Counted from the stretch's first letter, positions 1 to 10,200 are shown. The stretch: DNA of 64,000 nt from Streptococcus ovis DSM 16829 (GCF_000380125.1 NZ_KB904563.1:122323-186322), one strand, 5' to 3'. The notes: a model not told the origin generated them from the letters alone. Translations and numbers: made by a program.

Positions 1-1
1 T

Positions 2-1387
2 ACAGAACAAACTTCGGTTGTAAAAGATGTATGCAATAACATTGACTATAAACTTTTTACAGTTATTTTTTATAAATTTTTCCGAAAAATTAATTTATCA
101 AATACAGATTTTTTCGAAAAAAACTCCTTTGCCTCTCTATTATTAACTATCAGCCGGATTAAAAGTGCCCATCTCATTTCCCATATCCACTATTCAGGTT
201 TATGCCTCTCAGAGGAGTACAAGGAACCCTTCAAACAATTTATTTCAGAATTAGAAGTTGCATTCCAATGCACAATCCCACAGGAAGAACAGGCCTATAT
301 CCTATTTTTGTTATCCGAGAATTATCCCAATCTTATCTCAGAATTATATAGCATTCAAGATAATGATACACTTGCGTCTAATATCACAGATGCGCTCATC
401 ACCAACCTCTCAAAAACGATTTCTGATCACTGGGTATTTGATGAACAATTACGTATTAATTTAAAAAATCATATTTTACGCGCATTAAATATATTAGTCA
501 TTAAAGGCTCTCGCACAAATCCAATTATTCAACATGTTGAAAATAACTTTCCTTACGCTTTTGAATTAGCTGTCAATGAAATGGCTAAAATTGAAACATT
601 GTTCAATATTTCATTCTCAGAAGACGAAATTTCTTATATAGCACTTTACTTCGCAAATGCAATTGAAAATCATAAAGATGATACTATTTCTAAAATCAAC
701 ATTGCAATTATCTGTGGGACTGGACAAATTCTAAGTTCTATTATTGAAAGCAAGTTACGAAGACAGTTTTTAAATACTATCGGTACCGTAGAAAAATTAT
801 CTATAAGGGAATTCGAAAATCTTTCAAATATTAATTATGACTTAACCGTATCTACCGTTCCTTTACCAGAGTATCTAAATCACAATATTTTCTACTTTGA
901 TATCAGTAATTTTGAACAAAATTTTCAAAACATTTCCGAGATTATCAGGACTATGCAATATAAACATAATCTCTTTTATCCTGCATTTGTCCAAACGTTC
1001 CATCAAAAACTGAATAAAAAAGATTTATTACAACTCTTGGCAAAGCAATTATTAGAGAATCAATTTGTAACTGAAAATTTTTATGATGATATTATGAAAC
1101 GAGAAGAAATTTCAAATACTGTTTTAGATAATGTCGTTGCAATCCCTCACCCTATTCACCACAGCGTGTTAAAAAGTACTATTTCTGTCGCTATTTTCCC
1201 AAAAGGTATTGTTTGGAACGATGTCACTATTAAGTTTGTCTTTTTACTTGCAATACGCCCCGAAGATATCAAATCACTCGAATACATCTATGAGCGTATG
1301 CTAGATTTCACATCTTCTATTTCTTTACAAGAAAGTCTGTTAAGGCAACAAGATGTTCAAACATTACATCAGATTTTTCATCATTAA
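2..1387 (+). CDS. PRD-containing BglG/MtlR-type transcriptional regulator, 5'-truncated by window edge
   Basis: The reading frame is open from base 2, so the N-terminal DNA- or RNA-binding part lies outside the window and about 460 residues are visible. The visible part has PRD-like helical segments, then an EIIB-like stretch (NIAIICGTGQILSS) and a C-terminal PTS EIIA-like domain with a probable phosphorylatable histidine in IPHPIHHS. Such proteins are switched by PTS-dependent phosphorylation and control a sugar PTS operon. It is followed at once by a strong terminator, so its target operon is probably to the left or elsewhere. The sugar cannot be told from the sequence. Confidence 0.8.
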   Translation, partial: TEQTSVVKDVCNNIDYKLFTVIFYKFFRKINLSNTDFFEKNSFASLLLTISRIKSAHLISHIHYSGLCLSEEYKEPFKQFISELEVAFQCTIPQEEQAYILFLLSENYPNLISELYSIQDNDTLASNITDALITNLSKTISDHWVFDEQLRINLKNHILRALNILVIKGSRTNPIIQHVENNFPYAFELAVNEMAKIETLFNISFSEDEISYIALYFANAIENHKDDTISKINIAIICGTGQILSSIIESKLRRQFLNTIGTVEKLSIREFENLSNINYDLTVSTVPLPEYLNHNIFYFDISNFEQNFQNISEIIRTMQYKHNLFYPAFVQTFHQKLNKKDLLQLLAKQLLENQFVTENFYDDIMKREEISNTVLDNVVAIPHPIHHSVLKSTISVAIFPKGIVWNDVTIKFVFLLAIRPEDIKSLEYIYERMLDFTSSISLQESLLRQQDVQTLHQIFHH

Positions 1388-1421
1388 AAAAGGAAGCTAA
1401 ATAGTAACTAGCTTCCTTTTT
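1388..1421. terminator. Bidirectional terminator between PRD regulator and kup
   Basis: A perfect 12-bp stem (AAAAGGAAGCTA / TAGCTTCCTTTT) with a 9-nt loop begins just after the regulator stop codon. A and T runs flank both arms, so it can serve this gene and the convergent kup. Confidence 0.9.
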
Positions 1422-1428
1422 GATTTAT

Positions 1429-3429
1429 TTAATTTTGTGTAGCATTCTCAGCAATTCTCTCATGAATCTCCAGATTCGTCACATCTGACAGGACAAGTGG
1501 AACAACTTCTGTCGTGACTTCGGAGAATTGGAGGCCAAACCAGCGGACTGGGGTGGCTGTGATGCGTTTAATCATGGCCTTTGTTTGTAAGATGAAACGG
1601 TCAAAGACCTTCATCTGATGTGCATTGGAGAGGCGTTCTTCAAGGACCACAAAGCGGAAATCGCCGACCATTCGACCTGGGGTGACAGAATAATCCTGAT
1701 GCTGTTTTGGTAAACGACCTGATTCCAACAAATCTTGGACAATTGTTCGTAGGTAGCGTGGCACTTCTTGTCTTCTGCGGAAGCCAAGATAAAGCTCGAC
1801 CTGCACAATATAATCTGTGTCTAGCATATCGACTTTGTATTCGAGCGTATAGGGATCGTCCGTCACATTGACTTTGACAAACCAGTAAACCTCCGCTTTT
1901 TTCGGACGTTTATCTAAAATAGAATATAAAATAGAGTGATCAATCATGTGACCATCCATTCGATTGGTCAAATACACCACATTATTTTGATAGAGAGGAT
2001 AGTTCGAGTCTAAACGCAATCTTCCCAACTGCTCTTTGAAGTCCTCCAGATTCAACGACTTAATGTATTTAAAGGTAATTTGATTGCCCTTGAGCCAGAT
2101 AAACATAATCCCAATAATAATGGCGGCAATGATGACGACCACGTAACCACCATGGAGGAATTTGACGGCAGAAGCAATGAAAAATACTATTTCAATTAGG
2201 GCAAAGAAGGCCATCAAAAGATAAGTCAGTACTGGCTTCACACCACGTTGCAAAAGGAAGTAGGTCAAGAGAATGGTCGTCATCAGCATGGTGATGGTAA
2301 TGGCAAGACCATAGGCCGCTTCCATGTGAGCAGACGTTTGGAAATGAAGCACAATCCCACAGGTGATAAACCACAGTGTCCAGTTAATAACTGGAATGTA
2401 TAACTGTCCCAAGGATTGACCAGGATAGGTAATCTTGAAGGTTGGGAAGATTTTCAAACGCATGGCTTCTGATACAAGGGTAAAGGAACCAGAAATCAGA
2501 GCTTGCGAAGCAATGATAGCTGCCAAGGTCGCTAAAATCACGACAAAAACTGATAGGAATTGCGGAATGCTGGCAAAGAACGGATTGAGCTCGATTCCAC
2601 TGTCTCGATGCGCCAAAATCCACGCGCCTTGTCCAAAGTAGGACAAGAGGATACAGACCTTTACAAAGGGCCAGCTAAGGTAGATATTTCCACGGCCTAC
2701 ATGTCCCATATCTGAATAGAGGGCTTCTGCCCCTGTTGTCGCAAGGAAGATAGAGCCTAGTATGAAAATCCCACGATGATTTTCAGGGCTGAGCAATAGG
2801 TGGACCGCATAATAAGGATTAATAGCCTTGAAAACCGCTAGATTGGTCAGACTATTGAGCAGTCCACTGATTCCTAAAAAGGAAAACCAGACCAACATGA
2901 CTGGCCCAAAGACCTTTCCAACAAAACCAGTACCGAACCGCTGAATGCCAAATAAGACTGTTAAAATAACCAAAGTCGTTGCCACAACAAGGGCTTGATT
3001 GCTATAAATCTCTTGAAGGGCTGGAACACTTTTAAGACCTTCCACTGCCGTTGTCACCGTCACAGCAGGTGTCAGAGCCCCATCTGATAGAAGGGTTGCT
3101 CCCCCAATTAAAGCTGGAATAATGAGCCACTTGGCCATTTTCCGAACCAATGTATACAGAGAGAATATCCCCCCTTCATGATGGTTATCTGCTTTGAGTG
3201 CCAGCCAGACATACTTAACTGTTGTTATCAGTGTCAAGGTCCAAATAATTAATGAAATAGACCCTAAAATAAAATTCTCCGATACAGAGGCGAGACCACC
3301 TTGGTTTTCAACCAAAGATTGCATCGTATATAAAGGACTCGTTCCAATGTCTCCGTAGACAATTCCAAGTGCAATTAAAAAACCAGCAGCCGTCCCTTTT
3401 TCAAAGTTCCTCTGTCCTGCTTGTGTCAT
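1429..3429 (-). CDS. kup: KUP-family potassium uptake protein
   Basis: A 666-aa polytopic membrane protein that imports K+ (with H+) across the cytoplasmic membrane. The N-terminal family signature [14 protein letters not shown] is intact and is followed by about 12 hydrophobic segments and a hydrophilic C-terminal domain of about 170 residues. Length matches the Kup family. The frame is open further upstream, but the start at MTQAGQRN is preferred because a GGAGG box sits just before it. The gene is monocistronic, with an extended -10 promoter upstream. Kup homologues in Firmicutes are often controlled by cyclic di-AMP, but no ydaO-type riboswitch fits in the short leader. Confidence 0.95.
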   Translation of the reverse strand: MTQAGQRNFEKGTAAGFLIALGIVYGDIGTSPLYTMQSLVENQGGLASVSENFILGSISLIIWTLTLITTVKYVWLALKADNHHEGGIFSLYTLVRKMAKWLIIPALIGGATLLSDGALTPAVTVTTAVEGLKSVPALQEIYSNQALVVATTLVILTVLFGIQRFGTGFVGKVFGPVMLVWFSFLGISGLLNSLTNLAVFKAINPYYAVHLLLSPENHRGIFILGSIFLATTGAEALYSDMGHVGRGNIYLSWPFVKVCILLSYFGQGAWILAHRDSGIELNPFFASIPQFLSVFVVILATLAAIIASQALISGSFTLVSEAMRLKIFPTFKITYPGQSLGQLYIPVINWTLWFITCGIVLHFQTSAHMEAAYGLAITITMLMTTILLTYFLLQRGVKPVLTYLLMAFFALIEIVFFIASAVKFLHGGYVVVIIAAIIIGIMFIWLKGNQITFKYIKSLNLEDFKEQLGRLRLDSNYPLYQNNVVYLTNRMDGHMIDHSILYSILDKRPKKAEVYWFVKVNVTDDPYTLEYKVDMLDTDYIVQVELYLGFRRRQEVPRYLRTIVQDLLESGRLPKQHQDYSVTPGRMVGDFRFVVLEERLSNAHQMKVFDRFILQTKAMIKRITATPVRWFGLQFSEVTTEVVPLVLSDVTNLEIHERIAENATQN

Positions 3430-3483
3430 ATCGGTTATCCTCCGAAACCTCTTCATAATCTTCATCGCAAAATGATTCAAGCC

Positions 3484-3489
3484 ATTATA
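3484..3489 (-). promoter_or_regulatory. kup extended -10 promoter
   Basis: Minus-strand TGCTATAAT is an extended -10 element giving a leader of about 48 nt to the kup start. No good -35 is visible. Confidence 0.55.
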
Positions 3490-3568
3490 GCACAATCTTT
3501 GAAAATTAAAAGCCTTTTTCGCATTTTTTTCATTTTCTCTGCAATTTACCGAATATTTCCTAAACATC

Positions 3569-3601
3569 CAAAAAATGCAACCAGTCATCTGACTGATTGC
3601 A
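3569..3601 (-). terminator. Terminator after the HAD phosphatase pair
   Basis: Near-perfect inverted repeat TGCAATCAGTCA / TGACTGGTTGCA followed on the minus strand by six T residues, just downstream of the second HAD gene. Confidence 0.85.
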
Positions 3602-3617
3602 CCTGCGTTTTTGCTTA

Positions 3618-4424
3618 TTACTGTTCTTCTCTAAGGAGCTGTTCGATTATCTGGAAAACACCCGAGGCATCATTTGAAGGAGCTAAAAATTTGGCGGCAG
3701 AAAGGACAGAGATCGGACTACCCTCCATGGCATAAGAATGCGCAGCATACTCTAACATTTCCAAGTCATTGTCACTATCTCCAAAAACCATCATTTCATC
3801 CGGGTTAATTCCCCATTTTTCTCCCAGATATGCCAAGGCTGTCCCCTTATTGACATCTGGAAGGACAATATCAATAAAGTGAAACCCGCTGGATACCGCC
3901 TTGACTTGCCCTTGACCAAGATGATTAATGTCCGCAACAAGGGTTGGAATATCCTGACCAGGTACATCTAATGTTAGGATGGTAAACTGGTCATCCGGCA
4001 AATCCAATAGGCTTGGAATTTCACGCCAAGCATAATTGTGTTTTTTGATAATGTTTTTGAAATCCGAATCTGCCTCCTCTTCAAAATAAAGGGCTTCAAG
4101 TCCCGCCACTGAACAGCGAGCCAACAAGTCTTTCTCTGCAAATAAGTGCAGAATATTTTCGACTACTGTGCGGTCAAAAGAGTGGCAATCAATCCGCTGC
4201 CCCTTTTCAAAAATCTGAGCTCCAATCTCTGATACAATCACGATATCGTCTAGATAACCCTCAAAGAAACTCCGAATCTGCTGGTATTGATTCCCAGAAA
4301 TCGCAACCAGACGAATCCCCTTCTCTTTCAAAAGAGGAAAAAGACGAGCAAAGTGGGCACGATCATAATTATTTTGAGAATTTAAAAAAGTCCCATCCAT
4401 ATCAAAACCAATCAGACGAATCAT
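3618..4424 (-). CDS. Cof-type HAD-IIB phosphatase
   Basis: A 268-aa cytoplasmic haloacid dehalogenase superfamily hydrolase of the Cof/YbjI type. Motif I is DMDGTF at residues 8-13, whose first Asp is the nucleophile, and the Mg-binding motif IV is GDSDND near residue 215. Members dephosphorylate sugar phosphates, FMN or similar small metabolites; the substrate cannot be predicted. It overlaps the upstream HAD gene by 4 bp, so the two are translationally coupled and look like tandem duplicates (both end their conserved core with GDSDND-x-EML and a SYA-E box). Confidence 0.9.
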   Translation of the reverse strand: MIRLIGFDMDGTFLNSQNNYDRAHFARLFPLLKEKGIRLVAISGNQYQQIRSFFEGYLDDIVIVSEIGAQIFEKGQRIDCHSFDRTVVENILHLFAEKDLLARCSVAGLEALYFEEEADSDFKNIIKKHNYAWREIPSLLDLPDDQFTILTLDVPGQDIPTLVADINHLGQGQVKAVSSGFHFIDIVLPDVNKGTALAYLGEKWGINPDEMMVFGDSDNDLEMLEYAAHSYAMEGSPISVLSAAKFLAPSNDASGVFQIIEQLLREEQ

Positions 4425-5263
4425 TTCTTCTCCCTTTCTACTGCTACCAAATAGGCTTCAATGGTAGTCAATACCGCTCCAGTATCATGGGAGGCAATTT
4501 GGTGTTTGGCTACTGATTTGATACGCTCAGTTGCATTTTCTACTGCATAAGAATGACCAACCAACTCTAGCATTTCCTTGTCATTGTCGCTGTCACCAAA
4601 TGCCATCACCTGGCTAGGATTTACATTCAAATGGTCTAAAACCCGTTTTAGCCCCCAAGCCTTATGAATGCCCTCAGGCAGGATATCAATACTTCCATAG
4701 CCGCTGGTAACTGCTACTAATTTCCCAGCAAAAAACCGATTAAATGCTGTCACAACCTCACCCAGCTGCTCCTCTGGTATCCACATTCCCATCTTATAGA
4801 AAGAGCCTTGCGCTAATAAATCACTCAAATCTGGCACATAACGTATCCGACTTAAAAAGGCTTCCATCTGTTCTTTGGCAATGATCAACTGATGATCAAA
4901 TGGCTGATTCGCCCCCTCCGCCATGTAAATCCACTCATCATTACTTAGCATAAAGCAATAATCTTTTACCCTATCTTCTAGGTAATTCAACGTTTCTTGA
5001 ATCAATGATGATTCCAATGGTTTTCGATAGAGAGTCTGACCGTTCTGATACAAGTGGCTTCCATTTTCAGCTACAAAAATCAAGCGATTTTCAAATCCTT
5101 CAAATATTTTCAGAAGTCGCCCCATCCCATTGCCACTGGCTACTACAAAGCGGATGTCATGTGTTTCCAAAGCTGATAGAACACGTTCAAAACGAATTTT
5201 ATCAAACGCTCCTTGATTGTCTAAGAAGGTCCCATCCATGTCCGTAGCGATTAATTTAATCAT
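4421..5263 (-). CDS. Cof-type HAD-IIB phosphatase (paralogue of next gene)
   Basis: A 280-aa HAD-IIB hydrolase with nucleophile motif DMDGTF at residues 8-13, a cap domain in the middle and GDSDNDKEML towards the C-terminus. It is first of a two-gene unit with the HAD gene at 3618-4424, overlapping it by 4 bp. The start is supported by AGGAGA upstream. Both proteins are soluble, and having two related but divergent copies suggests different phosphometabolite substrates. The specific substrate is unknown. Confidence 0.9.
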   Translation of the reverse strand: MIKLIATDMDGTFLDNQGAFDKIRFERVLSALETHDIRFVVASGNGMGRLLKIFEGFENRLIFVAENGSHLYQNGQTLYRKPLESSLIQETLNYLEDRVKDYCFMLSNDEWIYMAEGANQPFDHQLIIAKEQMEAFLSRIRYVPDLSDLLAQGSFYKMGMWIPEEQLGEVVTAFNRFFAGKLVAVTSGYGSIDILPEGIHKAWGLKRVLDHLNVNPSQVMAFGDSDNDKEMLELVGHSYAVENATERIKSVAKHQIASHDTGAVLTTIEAYLVAVEREKK

Positions 5264-5341
5264 CTATTCTCCTACCCCTTTATTTTAATTCTTCTGAAGG
5301 CATTCAGCTGTTTTAGTATACTTCATAAGTGCACCCTTCTC

Positions 5342-6505
5342 TTACAAGTTCAATACCCAACCTACTAATTTTATCAAGACATATAGGAATGTAATACCAA
5401 GTAAAAACATGATTGGCATCCAAAAAATTGACTTATCCCTCTCTTTAGAAAAACTATAGCTTGAAAAATTTCTAAAATTGATACCAATATAAAATATTCC
5501 AAAAAATAAAATGGATAAAAACAGTGAGATAGACTTTTTATGAACAATCATTATCAAAAGAACAATAACAATTATTAACAAAAACAAAGAGGCTGACGTT
5601 CCTTGACTGACTGCATCGATTTCTTTTGCCGATTTTGAATTTGCTGAAACATAAGAAAATAGTGTTAGAAAGATGACAGGTAATAAAACGAATGGTGTAA
5701 ATGTAATAGGTCGGTAATAATACAAAAAGTCCATATACATTGCCACTAAAAATAAGGATATAGTCGAAGTGTACCAAAAGTGTAGTAAATTTAAGTGAAC
5801 ATGCCAACGTTTAAAGGTGTATGTGGAAGGATTCTCAATATTTATATTTTGAATAAAATCTTGGTCAGTTAATTGATCATCTTTTTTTTGAATACTAAAT
5901 ATCTGCCAAAAACAAAATACCATCACTCCAGTAGGTATGATTTCGGTAAACATAACACGAATATCATCATTTTTAATTATTGTTAAGTTACTAGCACTCT
6001 GTAAAAATCCAGGTACAAATTTTAAATACAATAAAAAACTAATAACTACCATTGAACCCAAAACATTACATAATGCAGCGTATTTCATATAATCTGCCGA
6101 ATAATCATACACACCTTTACCTTTGACATAATGCAGTCCTTCAAATTTCACAATCCTTCTTTTCTCATCTTTTGTTTTTGGCTGATAGTTCATCCTTTTT
6201 TGATACCTTAACAGGAACAGTTTCGACTCTACTATTCCTGCAATAACAGTAGAAATAGATAAAATTAATGAAAAAGCTGTCATTAGCAAAAAGAATTTTG
6301 AATTTTGTAATGACTTCAAAACTATTTGATCAAGAGATAATTCCATCCCATTGAAAATAATGATAATAAGTGGAACTAGCTTTCTAAAATAAATATTATT
6401 TTGGAGATAATGCTCTCCTTGTTTCTCAAAATAGGGAATCAAGCTCTCTTCAAATATAAAATCTACTATTACAAAAATAATTAGTGGAGAAATTATTTTT
6501 TGCAT
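5342..6505 (-). CDS. Unknown multi-pass membrane protein
   Basis: A 387-aa protein that I do not recognise. It has roughly nine or ten hydrophobic segments: one near the N-terminus, two around residues 45-105, one near 145, one near 190, pairs around 240-290, then three in the last 110 residues. Charged, lysine-rich loops lie between them (for example around 105-130). Codon use is AT-rich compared with the flanking HAD and CapA genes, which suggests acquisition. It starts 3 bp after the alpha/beta hydrolase gene with RBS GGAGTAGAGG, so the two form a tight operon. No catalytic motif is evident; it may be a transporter, a membrane enzyme or a sensor. Confidence 0.75.
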   Translation of the reverse strand: MQKIISPLIIFVIVDFIFEESLIPYFEKQGEHYLQNNIYFRKLVPLIIIIFNGMELSLDQIVLKSLQNSKFFLLMTAFSLILSISTVIAGIVESKLFLLRYQKRMNYQPKTKDEKRRIVKFEGLHYVKGKGVYDYSADYMKYAALCNVLGSMVVISFLLYLKFVPGFLQSASNLTIIKNDDIRVMFTEIIPTGVMVFCFWQIFSIQKKDDQLTDQDFIQNINIENPSTYTFKRWHVHLNLLHFWYTSTISLFLVAMYMDFLYYYRPITFTPFVLLPVIFLTLFSYVSANSKSAKEIDAVSQGTSASLFLLIIVIVLLIMIVHKKSISLFLSILFFGIFYIGINFRNFSSYSFSKERDKSIFWMPIMFLLGITFLYVLIKLVGWVLNL

Positions 6506-6508
6506 CCT

Positions 6509-7582
6509 CTACTCCTTACCAGTCAATGCATTTTCATAAAATTGGCTAATCGTTGCCATTAATTTTTCATCAACCTCACTCATCTTCCATAAATCAACTC
6601 TGTTATAAAATTTCTCAAACTCCTTTTCAGGAACTTCACCCCCAAATTTGTCTTTTAATTTAGCATACTGACTCCAAATATATAATGCATACTCGGCCGC
6701 TTCTTGGGTTAACCACAAAGTCATATGCTTATTACGAAATTCTTCATCCACTTCTAAAAATACTACCTGTGAATTTGTTATTTCGTCTTTAAAAGCATAG
6801 ATACCAACTTGTTCAGCAGGTATTACCTCATCTTCAGATCCGAAGATTACTAAAATTGGTATGTTAGTGTTATTAATACTTTCAACAGCTATAGTATTGG
6901 CATCATTTCCAAAAACAAACCGATTTTGTAATGTTAAAAACGGAAATTCTAAGTATGCTAATGGACCTATTATTTTATTAGATTGATAAAGCATTAATTG
7001 ATTTGGTGAATTAAAAGGTGCTAAGCTAACAACTGCATCAACATTTATATCTTCTGAAAGAATAGCAGTAACTGCATATCCCCCCATACTATGACCGTAT
7101 AACAGTTTAGGTATATCTTTAAATCTCACATGCTCTTCCAAGAAACAAAGTGCTGATTTTACATCTAATTTTGTTTGCGACAATCCTCGGATACCAATAC
7201 CTGTACTTGTTCGTGTTCCAGTCCCATCAAAAGCAAATACAGACCAACCTTGGTCTACAAAATACATGATAGATGTCAGATAGGTATCTGCTCCTCCTTC
7301 AATTCCATGGGCAAATATAATCACTCCCTTTTTAGAATTTCCATTATACAAGTACCCTGTCAAAATATTTTTCCCTGAAAAAAACTGAAACTGTTCACGT
7401 GGGTACTCTTCTTTCGGAATACTTGAATAGCTAATTTCAAGGTGATCTGCTCGTAAATCATTCCTATCAAAATATATTGAAAAAAAGAGTGTTGCTAAAA
7501 AAAGTGAGACTAAACAATAAACAACTACAATTCCACTCACCCATACTATCATTTTCTTCGCCTTATCATTTACCATATGCAT
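6509..7582 (-). CDS. Membrane-anchored alpha/beta hydrolase
   Basis: A 357-aa serine hydrolase. One N-terminal transmembrane helix (about residues 11-36) should anchor the catalytic domain outside the membrane. The alpha/beta fold signs are an HG oxyanion-loop motif (FAHGIEGG, about 90-96), the nucleophile elbow YGHSMGG with Ser165, a probable Asp251 in FGSEDEVIP and a probable His286 in NKHMTLW. It resembles BAAT/serine aminopeptidase-type hydrolases; the substrate is unknown. The annotated start has no good RBS; an alternative ATG at base 7552 follows a weak AAGG. AT-rich like its partner membrane gene. Confidence 0.8.
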   Translation of the reverse strand: MHMVNDKAKKMIVWVSGIVVVYCLVSLFLATLFFSIYFDRNDLRADHLEISYSSIPKEEYPREQFQFFSGKNILTGYLYNGNSKKGVIIFAHGIEGGADTYLTSIMYFVDQGWSVFAFDGTGTRTSTGIGIRGLSQTKLDVKSALCFLEEHVRFKDIPKLLYGHSMGGYAVTAILSEDINVDAVVSLAPFNSPNQLMLYQSNKIIGPLAYLEFPFLTLQNRFVFGNDANTIAVESINNTNIPILVIFGSEDEVIPAEQVGIYAFKDEITNSQVVFLEVDEEFRNKHMTLWLTQEAAEYALYIWSQYAKLKDKFGGEVPEKEFEKFYNRVDLWKMSEVDEKLMATISQFYENALTGKE

Positions 7583-7677
7583 TAAATTAAGTCATGTCTT
7601 GTTTAAACATTAAATAGTTTCCACTATTTGATAACATTGTTTTACATTAAATTTATACCATTCTCACATCTATTCTC

Positions 7678-8970
7678 CTACTCCTTCCAATTCAAGCCCA
7701 TCAATTCCGTCATTTCCTGATAGGCAGTGTCAATGCGTTCTTGTGTTGCTGCATCTAGCTGATCTCGGTGCTTACCACCTGCGATAAAATCATCCAAGAT
7801 ATAGGTCTGATACGTATAAAGAGCTGTCCCATCTGGAGAATAGCGACCATTTGGCACACGATTGACCCAAGTCGGATGAGCCTGCGCTGTTTGAATGATG
7901 GTTTGCCCGTCTTTTTTCTCAATCGTTACATCCATCAAGACACCACGTTCTGTCCACTGATAGTTTGAAACACCTTCCATGGTTTCCATCCGTTGATTCG
8001 AAATAAAATTCCCCATGGAATAGACAATCAGCTTCTTCTGACCAGCTTTCTCAATGGTTTCCGTCGGCTCAGCCACATGAGGATGTCCTCCAAAGACCAA
8101 GTCCGCTCCCCAATCCACCATCTGACGGTAAAGAGTCTGCTGCTCCACTGTTGGCTCTAACTGATACTCAACACCCATCTGCGGCATAACAATCGTGATA
8201 TCTGCTTCCTTTTCTGCTCGCTCAATTTCTGCTTGCATTTTTTCTGTATTCAAGTCAGACAAATAGCCCGCTTGTTCTTCCTGCGTCAAATTGCCTTCCA
8301 TTCCATTGAAACCATAAGCATAGGCAAGTATGGCAATCTTGATGCCATTGACTTCTCGAATCTGTAAAGGAGCTGTTGCACGATTGCCTTCTGGGTAAAC
8401 CCCTACTGTTGCAATCCCAGCATCCGTAAAAGCCTGCGAAGTTGAAATCAGACCATTTAACTGAGAATCCAGGATATGATTGTGGGCTAAATCAACTATA
8501 TCATAACCTGCTTCCTTAATAGCCGCTACCACTTCTGAGGGTGCATTAAAAAGAGGATAGCCGGCAAGAGAAAATTCTGGTGAGATCGTTCCTTCAAAAT
8601 CTGCTATGGCTAAATCCGCTTGCTCAATCCATGGTTTCACATAGGTAAAATTCTCTCGAAAATCATACAAGCCATCTGTTTGCTGGGCACTCATATAGAG
8701 AATATCGTGGTACAGTAAATCCCCATGGGCCATAATCCGTGCTGTCTGTGTTTGCTCCTTTGGTATCGAAGAATGTGATGAAGAAGAAGCTACAGTTGGA
8801 GACGCTTGAGAAAGTTTATTCCTCTTTTCCTGTGGCGACAGGAATGAGGAAATTGAAAAAACAACCACTCCAATGATGCCTAGAACAGTCAAACCTGCTA
8901 ATCCACCTATTATCCTTTTTCTCCTTTGGTGCCGTCTTCTTTTTCCAATCCGATTCATCCTTTTCTCCAT
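7678..8970 (-). CDS. CapA family (PGA_cap) metallophosphatase-like protein
   Basis: A 430-aa protein with a basic N-terminus, one transmembrane helix (about residues 22-46), a Ser-rich linker and a CapA/PGA_cap domain of the calcineurin-like fold. Visible metal-ligand motifs are AHGDLLYHD, ADFEGT, LAHNHILD and GGHPHV. Relatives such as CapA/PgsA take part in poly-gamma-glutamate export or anchoring, but many streptococcal homologues occur without capB/capC, as here, so the role in the cell envelope is open. The catalytic domain is predicted to be extracellular. The start at 8970 is chosen because AAAGGGG precedes it; a second ATG four codons on is possible. Confidence 0.85.
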   Translation of the reverse strand: MEKRMNRIGKRRRHQRRKRIIGGLAGLTVLGIIGVVVFSISSFLSPQEKRNKLSQASPTVASSSSHSSIPKEQTQTARIMAHGDLLYHDILYMSAQQTDGLYDFRENFTYVKPWIEQADLAIADFEGTISPEFSLAGYPLFNAPSEVVAAIKEAGYDIVDLAHNHILDSQLNGLISTSQAFTDAGIATVGVYPEGNRATAPLQIREVNGIKIAILAYAYGFNGMEGNLTQEEQAGYLSDLNTEKMQAEIERAEKEADITIVMPQMGVEYQLEPTVEQQTLYRQMVDWGADLVFGGHPHVAEPTETIEKAGQKKLIVYSMGNFISNQRMETMEGVSNYQWTERGVLMDVTIEKKDGQTIIQTAQAHPTWVNRVPNGRYSPDGTALYTYQTYILDDFIAGGKHRDQLDAATQERIDTAYQEMTELMGLNWKE

Positions 8971-9022
8971 CTTGCAACCCCTTTCTTTTCTTTAGTATAC
9001 CTTTTTTTAAGCAAACAAGCTA

Positions 9023-9051
9023 GAAAGAAAAAGACTGCTTAGGCAATCTTT
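9023..9051 (-). terminator. pyrDA terminator
   Basis: Stem AAAGATTGC / GCAGTCTTT with a 4-nt loop and a following T-rich tract on the minus strand, directly after the pyrDA stop codon. Confidence 0.8.
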
Positions 9052-9993
9052 TCACTTTTCGTCAATATAATGCAATTTTCCACGAAAATCTTCTATGGTT
9101 TCGTAGCCCTTTTCTTCCATAATAACCTTGAGTTCATCCGTAATCTGCTCAAAAGCAACAAGACCTTCCTTTTGAAGAGTTGTTCCTAATTGTACCATAC
9201 TTGCCCCACATAAGATATGTTCAAAGGCATCGCGTCCTGTCAGAACACCACCTGTCCCAATAATTTGAATAGCAGGGTTCAGACGTTGGTAAAAGGCATG
9301 TACATTCGCTAAGGCAGTCGGTTTAATATACTCACCACCAATCCCGCCAAAGCCATTTTTTGGTTTGATAACAACGGTTTCATCCTCAATATATAAGCCA
9401 TTTCCAATCGAATTCACACAATTGACAAATGTTAAAGGAAATTGATTGAAAATCGCTGCAGCTTGATCAAAATGAACAATGTCAAAATACGGTGGCAATT
9501 TGATTCCCAATGGCTTCGTGAAATAAGTAAACACTTCTCTCAGGAGGCTTTCTGTCGTATCAAAATCGTAAGCAATCTGCGGTTTACCAGGGACATTTGG
9601 ACAAGAAAGATTTAATTCCGTTAAGCCTTTAAAATCACTAGCCTCAACAGATTTCAAAATCGTATGGGTTTCATCAGGCGACATACCAACTACAGACAAA
9701 ATAAAGGTCCGCTCAGGCTCTGCTTCCTGTAATTCTAATAGATAATCTAGATAATAAGCCAAACCTTGATTGGGCAAGCCCATAGAATTAATAGAGCCTA
9801 AAGGCACATTCTGATAACGAGGTTCTGGATTGCCTGAACGATACTCTAAAGTAGCTGTTTTCGTCACAAATGTTCCCGCAGCTGAGGATTTGACAGCCGC
9901 TAATTCATCTTTGGTCATGCACCAAACTCCTGCAGCATTCATCAAGCAATTGCCAAATTCAAAACCACCTAGACTTGTTTTTGTCGAAACCAT
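9052..9993 (-). CDS. pyrDA: Dihydroorotate dehydrogenase A (fumarate), class 1A
   Basis: A 313-aa cytosolic FMN enzyme that oxidises dihydroorotate to orotate in pyrimidine synthesis. Length and sequence fit the class 1A enzymes of lactic acid bacteria, which use fumarate as electron acceptor. The catalytic-loop cysteine is in [13 protein letters not shown], and FMN phosphate-binding glycines are in [11 protein letters not shown]. No pyrK-like partner is adjacent, as expected for class 1A. The gene is transcribed alone, divergently from gdhA, with RBS CGGAG and its own terminator. Confidence 0.93.
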   Translation of the reverse strand: MVSTKTSLGGFEFGNCLMNAAGVWCMTKDELAAVKSSAAGTFVTKTATLEYRSGNPEPRYQNVPLGSINSMGLPNQGLAYYLDYLLELQEAEPERTFILSVVGMSPDETHTILKSVEASDFKGLTELNLSCPNVPGKPQIAYDFDTTESLLREVFTYFTKPLGIKLPPYFDIVHFDQAAAIFNQFPLTFVNCVNSIGNGLYIEDETVVIKPKNGFGGIGGEYIKPTALANVHAFYQRLNPAIQIIGTGGVLTGRDAFEHILCGASMVQLGTTLQKEGLVAFEQITDELKVIMEEKGYETIEDFRGKLHYIDEK

Positions 9994-10078
9994 CGTATTT
10001 CTCCGTTTTTTTCTTTTTATTATATCATATTCATCTATTAATTTTCTATATTTCCGAACTTTTCCCTATTTTTTCTAT

Positions 10079-10093
10079 ATTTTTCTGACAATT
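10079..10093. promoter_or_regulatory. CodY box-like site 1 upstream of gdhA
   Basis: ATTTTTCTGACAATT differs at two positions from the CodY consensus AATTTTCWGAAAATT. It lies 11 bp upstream of the gdhA -35 box. Confidence 0.6.
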
Positions 10094-10104
10094 TAATTTT
10101 TTAC

Positions 10105-10133
10105 TTTACAAGCCTTTAGGATGGTGCTATAAT
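10105..10133 (+). promoter_or_regulatory. gdhA sigma-A promoter
   Basis: TTTACA, a 17-bp spacer and TATAAT with an extended -10 TG (TGCTATAAT). Transcription should begin near 10140. Confidence 0.85.
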
Positions 10134-10151
10134 ATTCAACAGATAATATTG

Positions 10152-10166
10152 AATTGTCTGACAATT
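10152..10166. promoter_or_regulatory. CodY box-like site 2 at the gdhA start region
   Basis: AATTGTCTGACAATT is a perfect 7-1-7 palindrome with two mismatches to AATTTTCWGAAAATT. It lies just downstream of the predicted transcription start, a position suited to repression. Confidence 0.65.
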
Positions 10167-10200
10167 TAATAAATTAATCCTATTTAAAAGGAGTCATATA

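Noticed and set aside
3430-3490. Cyclic di-AMP (ydaO) riboswitch before kup
   Set aside because: The predicted leader of about 48 nt is too short for the riboswitch and shows no matching conserved blocks.
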